A stretch of DNA of 5,213 bases from Hyphomicrobiaceae bacterium (GTDB taxonomy: Bacteria; Pseudomonadota; Alphaproteobacteria; Rhizobiales; JAKIUO01), in contig JAKIUO010000195.1 in the NCBI GenBank assembly GCA_021647535.1, positions 1 through 5,213 of the forward strand. Direction: 5' to 3'. This document shows positions 1 to 5,170 of this stretch, piece after piece. The notes beneath the pieces are model-generated. The model saw nothing but the letters and a program-made list of their open reading frames with translations, searched no databases and had not been told where the DNA came from. The position numbers and the translations under genes were made by a program. The stretch's first letter is position 1. Each line of letters begins with the position of its first letter.

Positions 1-206
1 TGTCCGATGGCGCAAAACTCTTCACAACCATCGCCAAAAATGCTACAAAATGAGCACAAGAAAAAATGACGTTATGAACCTACGGATTCAGGCTAAAATT
101 AATGTAGCATTTCCATCGCCCACCTTCTCACAATAGTAATACCTGATTGGCAACAACGCCGCTGGGCCTTGATTGGTAACGAGGGGGAAACCAACCCGCG
201 CCGTCA
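1..206. other. Intergenic stretch downstream of rtcR, no gene seen
   Basis: No convincing coding region or RNA gene is visible here. The stretch is AT-rich compared with rtcR. It contains one widely spaced inverted repeat, listed separately, and a weak stem at about 172-195 (TTGGT pairing with ACCAA). No clear GC-rich hairpin plus T-run was found that would end rtcR transcription on the minus strand, so the rtcR terminator is not identified. Confidence 0.5.
38..112. repeat. 10-bp inverted repeat with 55-base spacer
   Basis: AAATGCTACA at 38-47 is the exact reverse complement of TGTAGCATTT at 103-112. The octamer CCATCGCC also occurs just outside the left arm (28-35) and just outside the right arm (113-120), in the same orientation. 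Read on the minus strand, the second arm runs into TTTTGG, so a long-loop terminator for rtcR is conceivable, but the 55-base loop makes this weak. It could also be an operator-like pair or chance. Confidence 0.3.
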
Positions 207-1811
207 TCACTGCACCGCTTGCCAGTCGAGCTTGAAGCGGGTGAGGTATTTTCGCAGGCGGTCGGCGTCGTTATTGGTTTTGCGGCGTTGTCGTGAAGCG
301 GCAAACAGTTTACGCCCTGCTTCGCTGAGAGTTTTGGATTGGCGGCAGGTTTTTATGACATAAGCCAGTTGTGGTTTGTCAAACGGATCTGTTTCAGCGA
401 GTTGCTCCGGGCTGAGAACGCAGGATAAAATGTCCTCGCTGCCCTGCCTGTCTCCTGGTTCCATTTCTCGCCAGCCCTCGCTCAGACGGGTGATTTCGGC
501 CCTGACAATATCGCTACCAATACGCCCGGAAGTCGATAAAGTCGCCATGCGGGTTACGGCCGCGCCCAGATCACGAAAATTGCCGCGCCAGCTAGCGTCA
601 GATGACAGGGCGAATTTTAGAAACAGCTGCGCCGCTTCCTTGTTAAAACTGACCTTCTCGCCGGTTCGCGCCCCAAAGCGCTCCAGCTCAAAATAGAGGT
701 TGGGCTCAATGTCGGCACGGCGCTCAGCAAGACCTGGCATTTTAAAGCGCCACAGATTAATGCGCGCCAGAAGGTCTTCACGAAACCGGCCCTTTTGCAC
801 AGCTTGGCCAAGATCACGATTGGTGCCCGCGATCAGCAAAAAATCGCTACTTGTCTCCTTGTCAGAGCCAACCGGCATAAAGCGCCCTTCTTCGATGGCC
901 ACCAGCAGCATGGCCTGTTCGTCAAGCCCGAGCTCGCCAATTTCATCGAGAAACAAGATGCCGCCATGGGCCGCTTTCAACAGGCCGTCACGGTCGGCCA
1001 GCGCGCCAGTAAAACTGCCCTTCTTGTGGCCGAACAAGGTCGACATGGCCTGATCGCCGCGCAGGGTGGCGCAGTTGATCTCAACCAGATCGCCAGCCAC
1101 CAGATGGCGGGATTTTTTCAAATCGAAGATACGCCGTGCCAGCTGGGTCTTGCCCGCGCCGGTCGGACCTGTCAGCAATATGGGCGCATCGGAGCGCAGG
1201 GCGACCCGCTCTATCTCGTCGATCATGGCGTTGAATGTGGGTTCGCGGGTTTTAATGCCGGCTTTCAAAAATGATGTGGCGCTGCTGACTTCTTGCGAAA
1301 AACGACTGGCGAGCCGATCATATTTGGATAGATCCAGATCGATGATGCGATAGGTTCCCGGTGCGCCAAAGGAATAGGGCTTGCTTGGCGACAGCTGCAA
1401 CAAACGCCCCGGCATGTGCCGGCTCTCCGTCAGCAAAAACAGGCAGATCTGCGCCACATGGGTGCCGGTGACGATCTGAATGAGATAATCTTCTTCGTCC
1501 GGCTTGAAATCATAGCCGCGCGCAAAATCATGCAGCGCCCCATAAACCTCGCCAAAATCCCACGGGTCGCTCAGTACCATATCATGAAAGCGAATATCGG
1601 TTTCCGGCGATACCTGCCGCATGTCTTGGGCGGTTCTTTGTGCCAGCCCTCGTTCTTTAGGGGCGCGCAGCATCTCATAGCGGTCGATCAAAAGGTCACC
1701 ATGCTGACAGGCGGCAATGCTGGGCCGCCAGTGCTGCCAGCGCTCCCCCTTGCCGCGCCGGTCCAGCGTGGTGCCCAAAAAACCGATGACGACAGTTTTA
1801 CGCATATCCAT
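207..1811 (-). CDS. rtcR: RtcR, CARF-domain sigma-54-dependent activator of RNA repair genes
   Basis: This is a bacterial enhancer-binding protein that drives sigma-54 transcription of RNA-repair genes. The N-terminal CARF-type sensor (about residues 1-180) includes TGTHVAQIC at 115-123. The AAA+ domain follows, with Walker A GPTGAGKT (215-222), the sigma-54-contacting loop as GSFTGA (265-270) rather than GAFTGA, Walker B ILFLDE (285-290), the arginine-finger segment FREDLLARI (343-351) and a sensor II-like WRGNFRDL (408-415). The C-terminal end (about 475-530, with NDADRLRKYL) fits the DNA-binding helix-turn-helix. From memory, the sequence aligns end to end with Escherichia coli RtcR (about 532 residues), including the opening MRKTV. 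That makes the internal ATG at 1805 a good alternative start; I kept 1811 because GGA lies five bases upstream of it. The gene is intact and divergent from rsr. In the known model the CARF domain responds to RNA ends carrying 2',3'-cyclic phosphate, such as tRNA fragments. Confidence 0.96.
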   Translation of the reverse strand: MDMRKTVVIGFLGTTLDRRGKGERWQHWRPSIAACQHGDLLIDRYEMLRAPKERGLAQRTAQDMRQVSPETDIRFHDMVLSDPWDFGEVYGALHDFARGYDFKPDEEDYLIQIVTGTHVAQICLFLLTESRHMPGRLLQLSPSKPYSFGAPGTYRIIDLDLSKYDRLASRFSQEVSSATSFLKAGIKTREPTFNAMIDEIERVALRSDAPILLTGPTGAGKTQLARRIFDLKKSRHLVAGDLVEINCATLRGDQAMSTLFGHKKGSFTGALADRDGLLKAAHGGILFLDEIGELGLDEQAMLLVAIEEGRFMPVGSDKETSSDFLLIAGTNRDLGQAVQKGRFREDLLARINLWRFKMPGLAERRADIEPNLYFELERFGARTGEKVSFNKEAAQLFLKFALSSDASWRGNFRDLGAAVTRMATLSTSGRIGSDIVRAEITRLSEGWREMEPGDRQGSEDILSCVLSPEQLAETDPFDKPQLAYVIKTCRQSKTLSEAGRKLFAASRQRRKTNNDADRLRKYLTRFKLDWQAVQ

Positions 1812-1847
1812 ATGTATCCAAAAATATAAATAACGATATAAAAATAT

Positions 1848-1875
1848 AATATATCACAATTACTAGCCATGTCCA
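1848..1875 (-). promoter_or_regulatory. Predicted sigma-70-type promoter of rtcR (extended -10)
   Basis: On the minus strand, TGGACA (1870-1875, five of six matches to TTGACA) is followed after 16 bases by TATATT (1848-1853, five of six matches to TATAAT). TGA lies directly before the -10, giving the extended -10 TGn motif. Transcription would begin near 1841, leaving a leader of about 30 bases before the ATG at 1811. The region is AT-rich, so a -10 match alone would mean little. The joint match of -35, spacing, TGn and position is what supports the call. Confidence 0.55.
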
Positions 1876-1898
1876 ATTTTCACAAAAAATCACGATTA
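1854..1898. promoter_or_regulatory. Candidate RtcR upstream activating sequences (TCAC repeats)
   Basis: TCACAATTA (1854-1862) and TCACGATTA (1890-1898) are near-identical direct repeats 36 bases apart, and TCACAAAAA (1880-1888) lies between them. They sit about 60-105 bases upstream of the sigma-54 -24 element, a normal distance for an enhancer. The leftmost copy overlaps the rtcR promoter spacer, which would allow autoregulation. The RtcR recognition sequence is not known to me, and low complexity could produce such repeats, so this is only a candidate. Confidence 0.25.
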
Positions 1899-1956
1899 AA
1901 TTTTATTACATATATATTTCAAATGCTTAAATATTAATTCTAATTTCTAACCCTAA

Positions 1957-1973
1957 CTGGCACGGCTCTGGCA
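1957..1973 (+). promoter_or_regulatory. Sigma-54 (-24/-12) promoter for rsr and the Y RNA
   Basis: TGGCACGGCTCTGGCA (1958-1973) matches the sigma-54 consensus TGGCACGRNNNTTGCW at every defined base except one T in the -12 element. The invariant GG (1959-1960) and GC (1971-1972) are separated by exactly ten bases. The predicted start of transcription is near 1984, giving a 73-base leader to the rsr start. It faces away from rtcR, whose product is a sigma-54 activator, as in enterobacterial rtcR/rsr/rtcBA loci. Confidence 0.88.
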
Positions 1974-2044
1974 ATACTGTTTGGCATCACTACCCAACAG
2001 CATGAGGCTGACGGACAAAAAGAAAACAGATGCACCAGATGCAA

Positions 2045-2049
2045 AGGAG
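2045..2049 (+). promoter_or_regulatory. Ribosome binding site that decides the rsr start
   Basis: AGGAG ends seven bases before the ATG at 2057. The in-frame upstream ATG at 2030 has only an A-rich leader and no good Shine-Dalgarno match. This selects the MSNSNLF start. Confidence 0.8.
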
Positions 2050-2056
2050 CAGGAAG

Positions 2057-3616
2057 ATGTCAAATTCAAACTTATTCGCTTCCCGCAAGCAACAGCTCAA
2101 GCGGACCGATACCACAAACCATGCTGGTGGCAAGGCTTATACCTTGTCGGACAAGCAAAAGCTGGCCCAGCTGGCCGCTACCGGCACATTGAACACAACC
2201 TTCTATACCACTGCCGGTGAGCAGCTTGATGAGCTTCTTGATGTCGCTATCTCGGTGGAACCCGAGTTCGTCGCCAAGACTGCCATCTATGCCCGTCAGC
2301 ACGGTCACATGAAGGATACGCCTGCTTTGTTGCTTGCTGTTCTGGCTTCGACCAGCCTTCCGCACTTTGAGATGATTTTTCCAAAGATCATCGGTAATGG
2401 CCGCATGTTACGCAATTTCGTGCAGATCATGCGTTCTGGTGCTACCGGGCGAACATCACTTGGTACACGGCCTAAAAAGCTGGTGCAGAGCTGGTTGAAC
2501 AGCGCTTCAGATGAGCTTTTGCTTCGTGCAAGTGTCGGTAATTCACCGTCACTGACCGATGTCATCAAAATGGTTCACCCGACCCCGGTCAACAAGCAGC
2601 GCAATGCTCTGTTTGCCTGGATCCTCGGCAAGCCATCTGATGTCGAGCTGTTGCCGCAAAAGGTGCGTGATCTGATGGCTCTGCAGGAAAACCCGAACGG
2701 CATGAGCGTTCCTGATGTGCCTTTTCAGATGCTCACTTCGCTTGAGTTGAGCAAGGAACAGTGGGTGCAGATTGCCCTTAACGGTGGCTGGCAGATGGTT
2801 CGCATGAACCTGAACACATTTGCCCGTCACGGCGTTTTTGACAATGGTGAGATGGTGAATGCCATCGTGTCGAAACTGATCGATCGAAAAAGCATCGCTC
2901 GTGCCCGCGTTTTTCCTTACCAGCTTTTTGCTGCCTGGAAGAATATGGACGCCGGGGTGCCCAAAAAGATCCGTGAGGCCATTGCCGTCGCCATGGAGCT
3001 GGCCATCATCAATGTGCCTGAATTCAGGGGACGCGTTGTCGTTTGCCCCGATGTTTCAGGCTCAATGTATAGCCCGGTTACGGGCTATCGCAAGGGCTCA
3101 ACGACCAAGGTCACTTGTATCGATGTCGCTGGCCTGATGGCCGCCGCCGTTCTGCGTAAGAACAAGGGGGCTCTCATCATGCCGTTTGACACAAAGGTCC
3201 ACAAACTGGCCCTTTGCGCCGACACCAAGGTGGTCAGAAACGCCGAGATACTGGCCCGGTTTGGCGGTGGCGGAACAACCTGTTCTGCCCCTCTTGCCGA
3301 GTTGAATCGCAAGAAGGCTCTGGTTGATCTGGTCATTCTGGTTTCGGACAATGAAAGCTGGGCCGACTATACCTGGAGCGATAGCACGCAGGTTATGGAA
3401 GAATGGGAGAAGCTGAAACGCCGCAACCCCGACGCCAAGCTGGTTTGTCTGGACATTGTACCAAGCACCAGCACGCCTGCTTATGATCGCCCTGATGTCT
3501 TGAATATTGGCGGTTTCTCGGACGCCGTGTTCGAGCAGATCGCCAAATTTGCCAGCGGTCGCATCGACCCTGACCATTGGGTCGGCGAGATCGAAAAGAT
3601 AAAGCTGCTCACTTGA
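2057..3616 (+). CDS. rsr: Rsr, bacterial Ro60 homologue (TROVE and vWA domains)
   Basis: This is a 519-residue ring-shaped RNA-binding protein of the Ro60/TROVE family. Bacterial members bind Y RNAs and misfolded or damaged RNA and can tether PNPase to structured substrates. Residues 1 to about 320 form the helical-repeat TROVE ring, starting with the family-typical NLFASRKQQL and NHAGGKAY segments. The vWA domain runs from about 325 to the end. Its metal-ion-dependent adhesion site looks complete: DVSGSM at 332-337 (Asp332, Ser334, Ser336), Thr407/Thr408 after the glycine run, and Asp431 in SDNES. I chose the ATG at 2057 over the ATG at 2030 because of the AGGAG site and because family members begin close to the LF motif. 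A sigma-54 promoter stands 84 bases upstream and a Y RNA gene lies 70 bases downstream. The length is normal and no frame break is visible. Codon choice (more GCT, GTT and CTT) looks somewhat different from rtcR and rtcA. Confidence 0.95.
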   Translation: MSNSNLFASRKQQLKRTDTTNHAGGKAYTLSDKQKLAQLAATGTLNTTFYTTAGEQLDELLDVAISVEPEFVAKTAIYARQHGHMKDTPALLLAVLASTSLPHFEMIFPKIIGNGRMLRNFVQIMRSGATGRTSLGTRPKKLVQSWLNSASDELLLRASVGNSPSLTDVIKMVHPTPVNKQRNALFAWILGKPSDVELLPQKVRDLMALQENPNGMSVPDVPFQMLTSLELSKEQWVQIALNGGWQMVRMNLNTFARHGVFDNGEMVNAIVSKLIDRKSIARARVFPYQLFAAWKNMDAGVPKKIREAIAVAMELAIINVPEFRGRVVVCPDVSGSMYSPVTGYRKGSTTKVTCIDVAGLMAAAVLRKNKGALIMPFDTKVHKLALCADTKVVRNAEILARFGGGGTTCSAPLAELNRKKALVDLVILVSDNESWADYTWSDSTQVMEEWEKLKRRNPDAKLVCLDIVPSTSTPAYDRPDVLNIGGFSDAVFEQIAKFASGRIDPDHWVGEIEKIKLLT

Positions 3617-3639
3617 TGAGTATGTGAATAGAGAAAAAA

Positions 3640-3674
3640 GCCTGTCCGCCGTCCTACATCGATTGCGGGCAGGC
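3640..3674 (-). terminator. Minus-strand intrinsic terminator-like hairpin
   Basis: GCCTGTCCGC (3640-3649) pairs with GCGGGCAGGC (3665-3674) as a ten-pair stem with one G-U pair and a 15-base loop. On the minus strand the stem is followed by TTTTTTCTC (complement of 3631-3639), the form of a Rho-independent terminator. On the plus strand what follows is A-rich without a T-run, so there it would be only a hairpin between the rsr stop and the Y RNA, perhaps a processing or stability element. No minus-strand gene that would need it is visible to the right. Confidence 0.5.
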
Positions 3675-3686
3675 ACAACAAACAAA

Positions 3687-3831
3687 TCGGGGCGAATGCC
3701 CGTGGAACTACATCAATTTGACCTTGAAAGGTGCGGGTTCGATTCCCGCCCGGTTTATGCCTTTGCGCTGAAACCGGTGGTGTAATGGTAGCACAATGTT
3801 TCACATCCTACTTGTCGTCCCGGCTTTTTTT
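3687..3831 (+). ncRNA. yrlA: Y RNA (YrlA-like) with permuted tRNA-mimic module
   Basis: Y RNAs bind Ro60 through a stem formed by their two ends; in YrlA-type RNAs the rest folds like a tRNA. Ro-binding stem: CGGGGCGA (3688-3695) pairs with TCGTCCCG (3815-3822) over eight pairs with one G-U. After an internal loop, GTGGAA (3702-3707) pairs with TTTCAC (3799-3804), then CAT (3711-3713) with ATG (3796-3798) around a CTA bulge. The tRNA module is in permuted order. The T-arm is GCGGG-TTCGATT-CCCGC (3733-3749). The acceptor 3' strand CCGGTTT (3750-3756) is joined by a 14-base loop (3757-3770) to the 5' strand AAACCGG (3771-3777), giving seven perfect pairs. A TG linker follows, then the D-arm GTGT-AATGGTA-GCAC (3780-3794). 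The Ro stem stands where the anticodon arm would be. A T-run closes the gene. Its position directly after rsr is the classic one. It is probably transcribed from the rsr sigma-54 promoter. Ends are estimated to within a few bases. Confidence 0.9.
3815..3831 (+). terminator. Terminal stem strand and T-run ending the Y RNA
   Basis: The 3' strand of the Y RNA closing stem (3815-3822) is followed by GC and seven consecutive T residues (3825-3831). This looks like a U-tract terminator, although the pairing partner is more than 100 bases upstream rather than in a compact hairpin. Read-through to tRNA-Ser and rtcA is possible. Confidence 0.5.
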
Positions 3832-3856
3832 GATTTTATAGCGGTTGCAATATAAT
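3830..3856 (+). promoter_or_regulatory. Likely original tRNA-Ser promoter, now split from its gene
   Basis: A perfect -10 hexamer TATAAT lies at 3851-3856, with TTGATT (3830-3835) 15 bases upstream as a weak -35. If the 189-bp repeat and one copy of its flanking ATAATAA are removed, TATAAT is followed by AATAT and then the first base of tRNA-Ser, which is correct -10 to +1 spacing. The right flank keeps GATAAT (4047-4052) in the same position relative to the tRNA. Confidence 0.45.
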
Positions 3857-3858
3857 AA

Positions 3859-4047
3859 CTGATGTTACGCAAAAGAAGAAAAGAATGCCTCCGGCGGTTC
3901 GCTACGCGCGAAAGCGGCAAAGGGGCCAGACCCTTGTGCAATCCCAATTGTTGGGTTTTTAGGGACTAGTCCCTGAATGCCCGCTGCATAAGCGTCGCCG
4001 AAGGCTCTTTTTCAAGACCAGCCCAAAAGTTGGGTGCGTAACATCAG
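3859..4047. mobile_element. MITE-like 189-bp element with terminal inverted repeats
   Basis: CTGATGTTACGCA (3859-3871) and TGCGTAACATCAG (4035-4047) are perfect 13-bp terminal inverted repeats. They are bordered by ATAATAA on both sides (3852-3858 and 4048-4054), a likely 7-bp target duplication, although the AT-rich flank makes the exact length uncertain. The arms continue imperfectly inward: GCCTCCGGCG near 3887 on the left matches the reverse complement of CGCCGAAGGC near 3996. The interior is packed with small palindromes, including AAGGG/CCCTT (3920-3935), CCCAA-TTG-TTGGG followed by five T (3943-3960), and the perfect AGGGACTAGTCCCT (3961-3974). There is no reading frame for a transposase, so the element would be non-autonomous. 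It could instead be a REP-like dispersed repeat. Confidence 0.7.
3943..3960 (+). terminator. Weak terminator-like hairpin inside the MITE-like element
   Basis: CCCAA (3943-3947) pairs with TTGGG (3951-3955) around a three-base loop, directly followed by TTTTT (3956-3960). The stem is only five pairs, so termination would be inefficient. It lies between the Y RNA and rtcA and could reduce read-through. The same CCCAA/TTGGG motif recurs at 4022-4034 without a T-run. Confidence 0.3.
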
Positions 4048-4057
4048 ATAATAATAT

Positions 4058-4148
4058 GGAGAGGTGGCCGAGCGGTTGAAAGCGCTACCTTGCTAAGGTA
4101 TGCAGGTGGGTAACCATCTCGTGGGTTCGAATCCCACCCTCTCCTCCA
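4058..4148 (+). tRNA. tRNA-Ser (anticodon GCU) with encoded CCA
   Basis: This is a class II tRNA with a long variable arm. The acceptor stem GGAGAGG (4058-4064) pairs perfectly with CCTCTCC (4138-4144), followed by T as base 73 and CCA (4146-4148). The anticodon loop TTGCTAA (4090-4096) gives GCT, reading serine AGC/AGU codons. The variable arm AGGTGG/CCATCT closes on GTAA. The T-arm is GTGGG-TTCGAAT-CCCAC (4121-4137). Departures from the ideal are a C-A mismatch in the D-stem, a C-U mismatch at the top of the anticodon stem (4085 with 4101), and T rather than the G73 familiar from E. coli serine tRNAs. These are tolerable, and I think it is a working gene. CCA ends 17 bases before the first rtcA ATG, so the two may share a transcript. 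Confidence 0.92.
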
Positions 4149-4154
4149 ATTTTT

Positions 4155-4160
4155 AAAGGG
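4155..4160 (+). promoter_or_regulatory. Ribosome binding site of rtcA
   Basis: AAAGGG lies five bases before the ATG at 4166 and eight before the adjacent ATG at 4169. Spacing slightly favours the second ATG; the difference is one residue. Confidence 0.5.
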
Positions 4161-4165
4161 CCTGA

Positions 4166-5170
4166 ATGATGATCAACATAGACGGCTCAAAAGGTGAAGG
4201 CGGCGGGCAGATTATCCGCACCTCTTTGTCCTTGTCGGCGCTGACCGGCAAGCCGTTTTCAATAAAAAACATCCGCGCTGGTCGTCACAAACCGGGACTA
4301 ATGCGCCAACACCTGACGGCGCTCAAGGCAACTGCTGCCATTTGCGGCGGTAAATATAGCGCGTTAAACGGCGTTGGCACCCGCGAATTTTTCTTTCACC
4401 CTGGCACGGTCACCGGCGGACGCTATGAATTCGCCATCGGCACGGCGGGCAGCACCATGCTGGTATTGCAAACCATCTTGCCACCGCTACTGCTGGCGCA
4501 AAAACCATCACATATCGAAATATCCGGCGGCACCCACAACCCCATGTCGCCGCCCTTTGATTTTGTGGCTGGCTCCTATAGTTCCATGCTGGAAAAAATG
4601 GGCGCGAATATAAAACTGCATCTCGCCCGCCCTGGTTTTGTCCCCGCCGGTGGGGGCTGTGTCGTCGCGCAGATCGAACCGGTGGCCAGCCTCGTACCGC
4701 TCAAAATGCTTGAACCGGGCAAACATCTGGCGACCAGCGCCAAGGCGATATTTTGCAACATGCCCTTTGATATCGCCAGCCGCGAACTTGATACGCTAGG
4801 CAAAGCACTGGACCTTGGCCCCGATCAACTCAAACCCCATGAGGTCAAGGCAGATGGATCGGGCAACGCGCTGATTGTCAATGTCGAGCACGAAAATAAA
4901 ACCGAGCAGTTCACCGCCTTCGGCCAGCGCGGCAAGAAAGCCGAACAGGTAGCGGATGATCTGGCGGATGAGGTGAAAGCCTTTGTCAAAGCCAATGTGG
5001 CCATCGGTCCACATCTGGCCGACCAGCTGCTTTTGCCCATGGCGATGGCAGGGGAAGGCTCGTTTACAACCCTTGAGCCAACACTGCATACCTTGACCAA
5101 CGCGGCTGTGATTGAGGAATTTTTGCCGGTGAAAATCAGCTTTGACAAGCTGGCCACAGGACAAGGTTGA
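4166..5170 (+). CDS. rtcA: RtcA, RNA 3'-terminal phosphate cyclase
   Basis: This cytoplasmic enzyme converts an RNA 3'-phosphate into a 2',3'-cyclic phosphate using ATP, through a covalent enzyme-AMP intermediate. Family members can also adenylylate RNA or DNA 5'-phosphates. The 334-residue product is full length (E. coli RtcA has about 338). Visible signatures are DGSKGEGGGQIIR (6-18), RAGRHKPGL (37-45) followed by RQHLTALKA, AIGTAGSTMLVLQT (90-103), SGGTHNPMSPPFDF (120-133), PAGGGCVVA (160-168), ADQLLLPMAMAGEGSF (285-300) and TLHTLTN (306-312). His308 in the last motif aligns with the adenylylated His309 of E. coli. The inserted smaller domain lies at about 185-275. The neighbours rtcR, rsr and Y RNA place it in the RNA-repair regulon, but RtcB ligase is not in the window and tRNA-Ser is directly upstream. 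The ATG at 4169 is an equally good start. Confidence 0.96.
   Translation: MMINIDGSKGEGGGQIIRTSLSLSALTGKPFSIKNIRAGRHKPGLMRQHLTALKATAAICGGKYSALNGVGTREFFFHPGTVTGGRYEFAIGTAGSTMLVLQTILPPLLLAQKPSHIEISGGTHNPMSPPFDFVAGSYSSMLEKMGANIKLHLARPGFVPAGGGCVVAQIEPVASLVPLKMLEPGKHLATSAKAIFCNMPFDIASRELDTLGKALDLGPDQLKPHEVKADGSGNALIVNVEHENKTEQFTAFGQRGKKAEQVADDLADEVKAFVKANVAIGPHLADQLLLPMAMAGEGSFTTLEPTLHTLTNAAVIEEFLPVKISFDKLATGQG

Noticed and set aside
1416..1829. A 137-codon plus-strand open frame opposite the start of rtcR
   Set aside because: It overlaps the conserved CARF domain coding sequence and has no domain signature or ribosome binding site.
2030..2056. Longer rsr reading frame starting at the ATG at 2030
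   Set aside because: It lacks a ribosome binding site, whereas AGGAG is well placed for the ATG at 2057, and the extra nine residues are unlike the family.
3640..3674. A second Y RNA between rsr and the first, as in Salmonella
   Set aside because: Only a 35-base hairpin is present, with no T-arm or D-arm sequence.
3098..3685. A 195-codon minus-strand open frame over the 3' end of rsr
   Set aside because: It lies opposite the conserved vWA domain of rsr, shows no recognisable motif and crosses into the terminator hairpin; it is a shadow frame.
3733..3794. A true permuted tRNA gene or a degraded tRNA
   Set aside because: There is no anticodon arm. Its place is taken by two strands that pair with each other as a Ro-binding stem, and the gene sits behind rsr, which fits a Y RNA.
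3859..4047. CRISPR repeats or a phage attachment site next to the tRNA
   Set aside because: There are no regularly spaced direct repeats, and the element lies upstream of the tRNA 5' end and does not duplicate its 3' end; the structure is an inverted-repeat element.
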